Assembly (NCBI RefSeq): GCF_000330505.1
Contig: NW_004443664.1
Coordinates: 95,182-138,446 of the forward strand
Source: Entamoeba invadens IP1
Lineage: Eukaryota > Evosea > Mastigamoebida > Endamoebidae
DNA: 43,265 bases
Direction of reading: 5' to 3'
Under the pieces are notes generated by a model, which searched no databases, had not been told where the DNA came from, and saw only the letters and a program-made list of their open reading frames with translations. Below, in pieces: positions 1-9,172 of this stretch (its first letter is position 1; each line of letters opens with the position of its first letter). The position numbers and the translations under genes were made by a program.

Positions 1-62
1 CATCCCATAAATATAATTAACCAAATAACAAATTAATATTTGGTCAAAAATTATTGTTGCTG

Positions 63-84
63 ACCCGATAATTATTTATCGGGT
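63..84. other. Short perfect hairpin
   Basis: A 9-bp perfect inverted repeat (63-71 against 76-84, arms acccgataa/ttatcgggt) with a 4-base loop. It lies about 90 bases beyond the stop of the cysteine-rich gene, in otherwise AT-rich sequence. It could be a 3' RNA stem or the end of a small repeat. Nothing else is seen in 1-176. Confidence 0.4.
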
Positions 85-176
85 TTTAAAGTGCTTGTTA
101 TTATTATTTTTATTATATTTATTATATTTATTATTTCTATCCTTATAAAAATAATTAAAATACTTTGTTTCAAATT

Positions 177-859
177 TTAGATTAATAATGTTATAACAAC
201 TAAAGCCAAAACCACGAAAATAGTGTGTGCTCCATTGCATTTTCCTCCTTCCAATTTGTATTCTTCCATACACTCAGTGCATTCATCTGCATTTTTACAA
301 GTTGCACAACCTTTAATTGTACATTTTGTGCACGAATTATTATTTAAATAATAACCAGCTTTGCATGAACAAGTTATTTTATCCTCTTTACACTTCAAAC
401 ATCCAGGTGTTGGAGTATTACACTCGACTTCTGCTTTGCATTTATTTTCTTCAAGATAAAAACCAGATTTGCAGACTTTACAAGTATTAGCATCAGTACA
501 TTTTGCGCAATTATCAGAACAAGCATTGCATTTATTTTCTTTAAGATAAATCCCTCAAAACAGTCATAACACTTCTTAGAATCACTGCATTCAGAACAGC
601 CATATTTACATGATGTACAAGCTTTATCATATAAATAATAGCCATTTTTACATTTGGTGCAGGTGTCAGCATCAGAACAGTTTAAACAGCCACCAGAACA
701 ATTATCACATTCATTATCTTTTAAATAATATTCTGCTTCACATTTTTCACATTCATTTCCATGTTGTGTTTTGCATGATAGGCATTTGTAAACAGGTGGA
801 TTACAATTATTCGAAAAAGCAGTAAACACTGTTAATGTTAAGAGAATTAAAGTTCTCAT
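177..859 (-). pseudogene. CXXC-rich secreted/surface protein, one-base frameshift
   Basis: The start chosen (859) gives a signal peptide (MRTLILLTLTVFTAF) and lies about 25 bp from a TATA-like box; a longer reading from 931 puts 24 unlikely residues ahead of it. The chain is then a series of CxxC modules spaced like growth-factor-receptor or furin-like cysteine repeats (motifs such as CLSC, CEKC, CTKC, CSEC, CYDC). It ends in a hydrophobic segment (IFVVLALVVITLLI) with no cytoplasmic tail, so it is either a single membrane anchor or a GPI-anchor signal. The frame breaks near 548-550. One extra A on the + strand in that aaa run would restore a continuous cysteine-repeat reading of about 227 residues. 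The break may therefore be a sequencing slip or a very recent mutation. CXXC-rich surface proteins are common in Entamoeba (for example the extracellular parts of transmembrane kinases and the Igl lectin subunit); which family this belongs to is not clear. Confidence 0.75.
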
Positions 860-883
860 TGAATGATAACCAAGATTATAATA

Positions 884-894
884 CCTTTTTATAC
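884..894 (-). promoter_or_regulatory. TATA-like box of the cysteine-rich gene
   Basis: On the minus strand the sequence gtataaaaagg lies about 25 bp upstream of the ATG at 859. This is the usual place for the TATA-like element of Entamoeba genes, which have very short 5' leaders. Confidence 0.45.
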
Positions 895-1492
895 ACAAAG
901 TTGATTTTTTTATTTGTACGTTTTTAAACAAGTTGTCTATTTAATTTTCTGACAAATTTGATTTGCCGACCTCTCGTTTCATTTTATTATTAGTTACATA
1001 AAACAATGATAATAATTAACAAAAACATGTGTAAGTTTACAAATTGAATTAAAAAATAAAATATTTTTTAATATTACCACTTTTACATTATCACACATTT
1101 AAAAGGAGTAATATTTAAAACTATTATTTTAATACATCAACATTCAGATGGGCAACTTATTTGTCTAATTGAACCTATTAGCATTTCAATTCCCCAATTT
1201 TAAGTCACAATTTCCCCAAAATTTTATTCGGTTCCATCTCCAAATTCACAATTTGTCTCCTTTCTAATTATAAATCATACAACCCAAACAAAAAACTTAT
1301 TATCTTAAATTTAAAAAATTATAAAATACATTTTACCAACAACGGTGGTTGGTTGTGGGTGTAAATTGTGTCAACTGTTTGTTTTGTTTGTTAATACAAT
1401 AAATGTAAATGTTTTTAAATCTATAGAAATATAATGGTATTTGACACCACCAACTCCACAACATGTTTTTTATTAAAATATGCAAATTATTA
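895..1492. other. AT-rich intergenic sequence
   Basis: No convincing gene. An open frame at 1333-1596 (minus) partly overlaps the coding scrap below, but its own downstream half has no coding character. Confidence 0.5.
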
Positions 1493-1678
1493 TTATAGTA
1501 AATTAAGTAGACATTTGTTTTCGTTCCTGATATCAAATAATGAATGTGTTGACACGGGGAAGCAAAAACGGTCGCATAGAGGTGTTCTTCCTTCAAAGTA
1601 TTGAGGCAAATTCTTTACTCTGAAATTGGGGTGAGGTTCAGAAAGAACAGTCACAGTATAAACACTTTTTATCTGCAA
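1493..1678 (-). pseudogene. Coding-like scrap, unknown family
   Basis: A 61-codon open frame whose first 45 residues look like real protein: balanced composition, with P, R, C and D residues (for example EPHPNF and GRTPLCDRF) that are rare in random translations of this AT-rich DNA. The local GC content is higher than in its flanks. It has no recognised domain, and the reading stops soon after. I take it as a remnant or single exon of a lost gene. No homologue is recognised. Confidence 0.3.
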
Positions 1679-2471
1679 TTAGTGATTAAATTATTATTAT
1701 AATTTTGTTCAACACAATTTTTCTAACTTTTGTTCATTGATTTTTTTGTAATAAAGTATCAATTGTATTATCAATCAAATCTATGTTTGGTAATATTTTT
1801 CTTGTGTTTCAAAGTGTGGGGTTTTAATTTTTTATTTTTTATCCACAACACTGTAATGCCTCGTTTTATTCAATAAAAAATGTGTCACGAACAAAAAAGT
1901 TATTATTTTTTATGGATATATTCCAAGTAATGTTTTATAAGAAATTTTTTAAAAAACTGATCTGAATAAATCTAATAAATATTTTGAGTATAATAAATTT
2001 TATTATTTAAAAGTGTAGACTAGGGTGTGCAATCGCAAGAGGAAAAAATCCTAAAGTGGTAGAGAGACTCTTTTGTGGTGATAACAAAAATGATATTGCT
2101 CAAATTTCTTATTTTTACTGAAAATGGTAAAAAAAACAGAATTCTTTTGTTTTCTGAAACATGTACACAATTAAATATTTTAAAAACAGAAATTTCTTTT
2201 TCGAACCGAAAATGCAAATTATTTAAGAGATAAAAAAGAAATAATGGTTTTGTCAAATTTGAACAATTGAAAGTAAAATATAAAGAACTTGAATATCTAA
2301 ATCAATACTTAACTGTTTTTTTTCAAAAAACTAAAAAGTTTTAACAGACGACAAAAAACAATTAGTGTCAACTAAAAAACTAATTAAAAATTAAATAAAA
2401 ACGTTTATTTAATTTAAATTTTTATCATTCCAAAAAAACAAAACTTGTATTTAAAAAATAAATAAAAAAAC
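1679..2471. other. AT-rich sequence upstream of the hAT transposase
   Basis: No gene. At 2021 there is tagggtgtgcaatcg, which resembles hAT terminal sequences, but I found no inverted partner downstream, so the left end of the hAT element is not fixed. Confidence 0.4.
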
Positions 2472-4514
2472 ATGCAGGAATTCAACAAAGAATGTTCCTT
2501 TGTTTGGAAATATTTTGAAAAAGATTGTAAGAAGTGTTCCGAACATCGCAAATTTAACGCGAGATGTTTAAATTGTATGGGAAAAGTAATATGCAAATTT
2601 TGTCATAAATACCTCAATTTTCAAGGAACTACGTCCTCTATGAGAACCCACCTTTATTCCCTTCACCCCGAAAACATTGATGAGAATGACATAGACGATT
2701 TTGAAGTATTAAAATATTACTTTCCAAAAAGTGTCGAGCTCAACACACTTTTGTTAAAATTTTTCATGACTGGAAATATTTTTTTGCGACAGGTAAAAAA
2801 ATTATTATTAATCGAGTTGATCAAGCTCCTTGACCCCAATGTGAAGCTGTGTGGAACCACCACATTTAGAACTTCATTGCTAAACAAAGTCTACAACGAT
2901 AAAATGAAAAGTTTTATATCCGAAGTCAGAGAAAAAACTGAGGGTAACTATGGTTGTGTTTCTACGGATATAATGTCAATATTCGTAAAAGCTTCAATAA
3001 AACCACATTGCGTTATTGTGAAAGGCAGTTTGACCCCCCAAAACCATGTACTCAAAGTCAGTGTTTTCAGCGAAAAACACACTGCTGACAACATCAAGAA
3101 GAAAAAGCAAAAATGTGTTGGAGAAATTTGGGATCAAAAACAACATTTATTACATTGTGTCTAATGGGTGTCGGAATAACAATGGACTGTCGGATGTTTG
3201 TGGAGAGAAATTGAATTGTATTGTTCATGGGATTAACTTGGTATTTTCAGACTTGATCAAGAATATTCCAGAACTCAACAAAAAACTGAAGATGTTGAAT
3301 AAGGTGTCGAAAACTTGTCAAGTATCACATTCAACACGCGTTTTGTTAAAGAAGAAGTGTGAAGAGAACGATGAGAAGTATTGTTTTCTTGCAACATTTT
3401 GCAAAACAAGGTTCAACTCTTGTTGTAAATCCCTTGAAACTGCACTTCAGATGGAGAAGTCTAAAAATGACACAAGTGGAACAAACCAGTTTACAAATGA
3501 AAATTGGGTGTAAATGAAGAAAATCTTTTTATTCGTCAAATTGATGAATGATGCATACAATACTCTCTGCACCAACTCCACTCCAAATTCATGTTTTGTA
3601 TTAGGAATTATAACAAGGATATGGGAAATAATCAGAAAATACCCAACACAAAAGTGGAGTGAACATGATGATCGCCCCTCTACCCAACTATTTTGAATGA
3701 TATCACCTATTGCGTTAACATCACAAAGAATCACATTACCTTACATTTCTCCAATACAACCAGTCAGCCACAATTTTCATCTATCAACCTCTCTTTCTGC
3801 TCTCAATTTCCAACCGAATTGCACCACAATTCCATCTCATTCTCAATTAACAGTCGGTTTACAACAACCCCAACGTGCACCGAACACATCACAATACTTT
3901 TCTTCCCTAAGTAGTGGACCATCCCACCAACACGAAACCAATAATACACAAGAGCTTCTCTTCGGAAAGGACTGGAAGAAAATTGCTCGTAATGGGTTTT
4001 CTAAGAGGGTTGGAAAGATTCTTGAGAGTGACCATTTTAATATTGCCTGTAATTTTATTTCCTCCTGAAAGAGACAAATATATGGACTTAAAAAATCAGG
4101 AACTAATTAAAGGGGTTGTTGAATCAAAGTTGGTTGGTTTAGATATCTCTTCCCCACCAAAAGGACACTTTCTTCACAGTTAACAGTAAATGAAAGTAAT
4201 CAACGAGTAAGAGAGTTAGATGCCAAAGTTTCAGAAGTGACAAAAGAACTTATAGAATATATGGAAGACAAAGAAACAGCTGATGGTGAAAATGAATTGT
4301 ACGAAAACCCCTTGACTTAATGGAAAACAGCACTTTCACCCACTTGAAAGAATTTTTTTTAAAAAAAAAGAATTTGTCTGCGCAATCTACAAGCATTGAC
4401 TCTGAAAGAGTTTTCAGTGTTATGGGAAGTGTTTTTACTGATGAGAGAAACAGAACAAATCCCCACACCGCTTCAATAATCACCTTTTTGAAAATACAAC
4501 TTGAAGCTTATTAA
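2472..4514 (+). pseudogene. hAT-superfamily transposase, decayed
   Basis: Cut-and-paste DNA transposase in pieces. The first piece (2472-3164) starts with a BED zinc finger: FVWKYF, a CxxC pair (CKFC), then MRTHLYSLH. After a frameshift at an A run near 3101-3113 the chain continues to 3513 with CIVHGINLVFSDL and TRFNSCCKSLE, typical of the hAT core. It reads through two in-frame stops (3511-3513 and 3694-3696) into a Ser/Pro-rich part. Frame changes near 4060, 4150 and 4318 follow, with an acidic coiled-coil stretch at 4183-4318. The last piece (4320-4514) is the hAT C-terminal dimerisation domain, with SERVFSVMGS and, further on, ITFLKIQLEAY. There are at least four frameshifts and three stops in all. 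It cannot make an active enzyme. Terminal repeats were not identified. Confidence 0.85.
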
Positions 4515-5183
4515 TTATTTTTAATTTTTAATATGTTAGTATTTGAATTGATTACAAATGATTCAAATCATCGTTCAATTTATCAGAATATATTTATTCG
4601 TTTTCTGTTTTTAAGTTGAGACTTGCTAAAAAATTTCAACTTTAAAAACATGATGATACCTTTTATTTTCAAAGTTATTCCATTTTTTTTATTTTTTACC
4701 ATCAAATTTTATATTTTTGTGGTAAGAGAATAAAGTTTTTTGGAGGTTTGTAAAAAAGATGAAGAATTCGGCATTTTTATTTTGGTGATGAAAATGTTTC
4801 TGAAATTAAAAACGCAAATAATAATAAAAACTGTTTTTTTCCTTTTTGTTGTTGATCTTTAATTTTTTGGTCGAAATGGCATATCTCAAAAAGGAACTAC
4901 AAATTACATGAGATTTGCAGATTGCGATTATTGAAAAATAATGATTGTCTTATGCAAATAGATTTTAAATGTAAAAAAGTCGGCTGCTAAAAATAAAACA
5001 AAAAATATAAAAAATAATTATTTTAATAACGGTTTATGTTTTTAATAAAAATTCGAGATAATTACTTTAAATAATATTTTGGAAAAGAAAAAATCCATTT
5101 GAACTTAACAATTATTATAATAAGATTATTATGGTTAAAAAAGGAAAACCACAAAAAAATTAAAAAAATATGTATTTTTATTA
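4515..5183. other. AT-rich intergenic sequence
   Basis: No gene seen. A weak hairpin at about 4606-4648 (ttttaagttga against tcaactttaaaa) is the only structure noticed. It may include the 3' end of the hAT element. Confidence 0.4.
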
Positions 5184-5396
5184 TAGATAGAGTATTTAAT
5201 GGGTGCCAGAAATCTAATGTGTGCCAAGAAATTTGAGGATTGATTGATGTAAAAATACGGGTTTAAATTTTTTGTTTTTTATTTGTTTTTTTTTCTTGAT
5301 AATAATTGATATGAAAATGGGTGCCAAACTCATTTCATGTCTTAAAATAATTCTGGCACCCAATAAGTTTCTGGCACCCCATAAATACTCGATCTG
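5184..5396. mobile_element. MITE A, 213 bp, TA-flanked
   Basis: Nonautonomous Tc1/mariner-like element. Its ends are inverted repeats: the right end read inward is cagatcgagtatttatgggg and the left is tagatagagtatttaatggg, with about 23 of the first 27 positions matching. TA dinucleotides flank both ends (5182-5183 and 5397-5398). The core gggtgcca motif occurs twice in each end, 18 bp apart (5201 and 5219 on the left; 5355 and 5373, inverted, on the right), plus once inside (5320). There is no ORF. The family is new to me; the superfamily assignment rests on the TA target and the CAG end. Confidence 0.75.
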
Positions 5397-5426
5397 TATA
5401 TTTCATTGTTTTTAAAAAGTGTATAA

Positions 5427-5685
5427 GATTCAAGACCTAAAAGTTATTTTACAAAAGTGTATGGAGAAGAACCTGTCTTCTTTTGTCAATATAGAAACCT
5501 GGTTAGAGATTTTAGAATGTGTTATGATTTAATGACTAATAAAGAAAATTCATACCCAATCAGATGTCCAGTAATTTTTTTTTCAAAAAGAAAAAGAAAA
5601 ATGTGACGAAGAAATACTGTTTGAACCTTTCCCAATGGAATTAACAAAGCCTAAAACTGTTCCTCGAAACAATTGTCCTTATTAA
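5427..5685 (+). pseudogene. C-terminal remnant of an unknown protein
   Basis: A coding-like stretch of about 85 residues, starting without a Met after a stop and ending at TAA (5683-5685). It reads through KVYGEEPVFFCQYRNLVRDF and SYPIRCPVIFF, then changes frame in the A-rich run at about 5583-5600, and finishes with CDEEILFEPFPMELTKPKT. The residue mix is unlike random translation here. It starts only about 30 bp after MITE A, so the rest of the gene may have been lost or displaced there. No family is recognised. Confidence 0.45.
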
Positions 5686-5842
5686 TTTACTATAATTTAT
5701 AGCTAATTTATTTATGTTTTATTATTTTTAAATGGTTGAAAAATAGATTTTCGGTTTAAAAATATAAACTATTGTGAAGGAAAAAATTTTATCCATTTTA
5801 AAAACAAGTTTAATAAAATGAACTATAATTTATAATTATTAA

Positions 5843-5885
<43 letters not shown>

Positions 5886-6551
5886 TTTGCTTTCAAAAAA
5901 ATAACATATAACATTAAGTGTTAAGTCACTGTTTTTCATTGAGTAAAATTGTCTTTTGATATTTAAAGGCCACTCAGAGATGAAGACGTATGTATTTATC
6001 ATGGTTGATCACACTAAAAACTCATCATTGTGGCGGATAGATGTTTTTTTTGTTTTTATACCTAAGCTTTGTTTTTTACAAAAAAGTTTAATTACACAAA
6101 TAAGATTTAAACTATACAAATTTAGAAAATACAAGCCAAAAACAAACTAAATAAATTTATAAATACTTTTTTATTTCCTTTTTTCCTATTTCTATTTCAA
6201 AAAATACAAATTGAGTAATTATAATAAATTTATTATAAAATAACTACTGTCAAAAGTGTTTATTTGAAGTACAACAAATAGATAACTGGTTTGTACGACA
6301 TTAAAAATATATTTTTGAATTTGAATTTTTATGAATTGCAAATAACTTTTATTACTAAAACAAACTATTTCCACATTTACTTTATGACAAATATACGCTT
6401 TTAATAATTTTAATGCTTTTAACTCATTTTCTTAATCAAATATTCCAGACAAAAATGTGTTAGAATTCGTGATACAATCATTTCATTGTATTTTAATTAA
6501 TAAGTTGTGTTATTATAAAATATTATATATTTAACAATTTATAAAAATATT
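5686..6551. other. AT-rich intergenic sequence with one microsatellite
   Basis: Holds the ATT repeat at 5843-5884 and a weak open frame at 5956-6150 (+) that I do not believe is a gene. Nothing else is supported. Confidence 0.4.
5843..5884. repeat. (ATT)14 microsatellite
   Basis: Fourteen uninterrupted copies of the trinucleotide in non-coding sequence. Confidence 0.95.
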
Positions 6552-6963
6552 TCAATTACTTTCGTCAGGAATCTCTGGAGGTCTTTGTGATACAAGTTCT
6601 TTTTCGAACGACTGCTCTTGTTATTTCCTTTGATGGAAAGGGGTTGGCTTGATTGTAGGGTTGGTGAAGTTGGTTATTGTGGTGGTTGATGTGTATTGGT
6701 TGGAGTTTTTGTATTGTTTTTGTCGACAATATCTCTCCTAAAGTTGCTCTTTTATTCCCATGACCTGCCAAACAATTTGTACTTTCTTTTGGGTATATAC
6801 TTGTACCATTTGGTGTTTTACTCAAACCGAATGTAATATTACCATAAATTGATCCTCCAATGAAAAAGTTCTGAGGATCTTTGTGGTAAGTTCTCTGTAT
6901 CCTAGGCTTTCTTCATATTAGTTGGACTTGAATAGCCAGAAATAAACTGTGGTGATGCATTTT
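6552..6963 (-). pseudogene. C-terminal remnant of an unknown Ser/Asn-rich protein
   Basis: Read on the minus strand, about 130 residues of coding-like sequence run from near 6963 to TGA at 6554-6552. Recognisable pieces in order are ASPQFISGYSSPT, a frame change near 6920, KDPQNFFIGGSIYGNITFG, LAGHGNKRATLGEIL, a His/Asn/Gln-rich stretch, and PFPSKEITRAVV. A second frame change in an A run near 6600 gives the likely true end, ELVSQRPPEIPDESN. Both breaks can be single-base slips. The low-complexity tail suggests the C-terminus of a larger regulatory protein. No domain is recognised. Confidence 0.5.
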
Positions 6964-7316
6964 GTTTCAAGTTTAGAGTCAGCAAATTTATCAAAATTTC
7001 TCAAAATGTCAAATAATTTGTTTGTTACCCGAGTATTTGTTCGTTTCTATTTGGTTTTTCTTTTTATTTTATTATTATTGGACCAATTATACACTAAAAA
7101 TGCATTAATAAATGACTGTGTGAAGACTACCATAAAATAGTTGTACACCCGTGATTCAAGTATTATACTTTTAAAAATGGAAATAAAAAACACAAACAAA
7201 AATTTATTAAACCATTGATGATAAAACGACAAAACTAAGAGTACAACCATTTATGCTATACGACACTTTTAATATTGTCTTTATATAAATATATTCATTT
7301 TCCATCAAAAATAATA
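6964..7316. other. Intergenic sequence
   Basis: Upstream of the remnant and next to MITE B. An open frame at 6949-7140 (+) is hydrophobic and of T-rich composition; I regard it as chance. Confidence 0.4.
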
Positions 7317-7532
7317 CATTATAGTCACTTTGTCTTATGCACAACTTTGCCTTATGCAAAACTTATATGTTAAATATGGAATTAAATAAACTATTATATT
7401 ATTTAATTATTTCTTACCAAAAACACCATAAGATCTATTTCAGTTTTAATTTATTATAATTTTTTAACTTATATTTATAAATTAATATCTTGAATAAGGC
7501 AAAGTTTCACATAAGGCAGAGTGTCGATACTG
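7317..7532. mobile_element. MITE B, 216 bp, TA-flanked
   Basis: Terminal inverted repeats align without gaps for at least 42 bp with 33 matches. The right end read inward starts cagtatcgacactctgcc and the left cattatagtcactttgtc. TA lies on both sides (7315-7316 and 7533-7534). The motif gccttatg is present twice in each end, 16-17 bp apart. The interior is AT-rich and non-coding. It has the size and layout of MITE A but a different sequence. The superfamily (Tc1/mariner) is inferred from the TA target and the CAGT end. Confidence 0.75.
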
Positions 7533-7562
7533 TAGTATTTTTTAAAAAATTCACTTTTATTA

Positions 7563-7725
7563 CTAAGGTTTCGACCAGTGTTATGGTTTCGACTAATAAT
7601 TAATAATTTTTATACCATTTTAAAAACTAAATAAAAAAATATATTTAAACCATTATTTAATAATAAATAAAAAAACTTATTCAATATTATTCAAATGGTA
7701 TTTTAATAGTAAGTCGAAACTATAG
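7563..7725. mobile_element. MITE C, 163 bp, TA-flanked
   Basis: The outer inverted repeat is ctaaggtttcgac (7563-7575) against ctatagtttcgac (7725-7713 on the minus strand), 11 of 13 matching, with TA at 7561-7562 and 7726-7727. The ggtttcgac motif is repeated 18 bp inward on the left. A second, inner inverted repeat (taccattt at 7613-7620 against aaatggta at 7693-7700) extends the fold. It lies 30 bp from MITE B and ends 100 bp before the start of the next gene, so it may supply promoter sequence. Confidence 0.6.
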
Positions 7726-7825
7726 TATATGAATTTTTTGTATAAAATTAATTTAATAAAAGTAATTTTAATTTGGATACGAAAAAAAAATAAAATGATA
7801 TTTATTTCACTTAAAAAACAATTGG

Positions 7826-9172
7826 ATGACACGCCTTGAACCATTTTATTTACGAAACGTTGTCTTATATCTCCCAAAACTTTCAGACCTTATAAATTTT
7901 GTTTGTATTAACAAAAAGTCTTGTGATGTATCAGAGAGTTTGTATATCAATCCATTTAATCTTCCTCAAAGCATTCCAATTCAAAAGATTGTCACTTTAT
8001 TTCCAAAATTGGAGACTTTGTACCTTCCTTATGAAGTTGACTATAATTTGTCTTTCTTAGAGAATTTGGGTACTTTCATCATTGAGTTACGACGAAATTA
8101 CAAGACGCAAAAGTCTCAAGGCCCTTCAAAAAGTGTGACCTCACTTTTGTCGACAGAATGGTTTCCAAAACGTGTGAGGAAACTTCGCATCTTTGAAGAA
8201 GAAGTCCACACTTTTGCAGATAATATCAGCAAGTATGTGCAACTTAAAACCGTCACATTTGGGTTCAAAGGAAATGATTGTATGGAAGACTTCATGAAAA
8301 TCATCACCCACAAAACTCTGAGAACTGTGACGTTTTCTACTGCTGCGTGTAATGCCAATTTAATTTCCGCCATCGATTTTTCAGATCTGTCCGACACACA
8401 ATTTAATATTCAGTTCTTCGCTGCAGTCAACTCGGAGTTGTCCATTGAAGATGTCCAAAAGCTTTCAAAACTCTTTCCAAACGTCTGTGTATACATCTCT
8501 TATCTTTCTGACATCATTTTGGATCCATTGTACAAAACAAAGAACATCACTTATCTCCCATTTCTAAGCGAAAAAGAATTGTATCGCACAGTCACTAAAG
8601 TCCTCAACAAGAATTTCAACGACAAAAATCTCTTCTCTTTCATACAAAAAGCTCTTCCAAAGGAACTCCAAGTCGTTAAAGACTTCACTCAACAAGACGA
8701 CAAAACGTCCGTTATAAAAGTTGACTTCACAAATTTGAAGGAGGAGTTCTGCATGGAAATAGTTGTTTTGTATAAAGTGCGTTTTGTGGAGCTTATAATG
8801 CCGAAAACAGTTAAAATTTTAAAGATGAAAAGTGTAAAGGGCGCTGTGAAAGCACTTGCATGCAAACTTGAAGATGTCAAGATTATAAAACACGGAAGAG
8901 ATAAAGTTGAAATTGAATGTGAAAATATAAAGAAATATAAATGTGACAGAAGTCGTGTTGATATGGTGTATAAAGGTAAAAAATATTTAAACACGTTTTT
9001 TATGGCAGTTGGAGAAGGTTTATCTTATGACATCTCAGTCACGGAAACATCAAAACTTGTGCTTTTGAGAAAAGGAGAAAAAGTAGGGCAACTTGTATTT
9101 TGTGGCAAAGTTTGTTTGAATGACACAACTTTTGTTGTTAATGACGTAAAAGTTTTTAACTATCGTTTTTAA
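7826..9172 (+). CDS. F-box-like/LRR-family protein of Entamoeba type
   Basis: An intact 448-residue reading without introns. The N-terminal 75 residues match in pattern the N-termini of two decayed BspA-type LRR genes in this window (11893 and 31332): a helix, then D-x-IN...V-KK, then NP, then a FPKLETLYLP strand. This is the F-box-like head seen on the large Entamoeba leucine-rich repeat families. The rest has irregular leucine-rich strand patterns (KTVTFGFKG, RTVTFSTAA, VELIMPKTVKILKMKSV) but no clean BspA repeat. It is likely a cytoplasmic protein-protein interaction protein, possibly an SCF-type adaptor; that role is inference. The ATG is the only in-frame one near the start of the pattern. 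GC rises clearly over the reading frame, which supports coding. Confidence 0.75.
   Translation: MTRLEPFYLRNVVLYLPKLSDLINFVCINKKSCDVSESLYINPFNLPQSIPIQKIVTLFPKLETLYLPYEVDYNLSFLENLGTFIIELRRNYKTQKSQGPSKSVTSLLSTEWFPKRVRKLRIFEEEVHTFADNISKYVQLKTVTFGFKGNDCMEDFMKIITHKTLRTVTFSTAACNANLISAIDFSDLSDTQFNIQFFAAVNSELSIEDVQKLSKLFPNVCVYISYLSDIILDPLYKTKNITYLPFLSEKELYRTVTKVLNKNFNDKNLFSFIQKALPKELQVVKDFTQQDDKTSVIKVDFTNLKEEFCMEIVVLYKVRFVELIMPKTVKILKMKSVKGAVKALACKLEDVKIIKHGRDKVEIECENIKKYKCDRSRVDMVYKGKKYLNTFFMAVGEGLSYDISVTETSKLVLLRKGEKVGQLVFCGKVCLNDTTFVVNDVKVFNYRF

Noticed and set aside
2021..2039. Possible hAT terminal repeat, tagggtgtgcaatcgcaag.
   Set aside because: No inverted partner was found after the transposase and no 8-bp target duplication could be matched.
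5956..6150. 64-codon ORF on the plus strand.
   Set aside because: The second half is low-complexity, and no start context or domain is seen.
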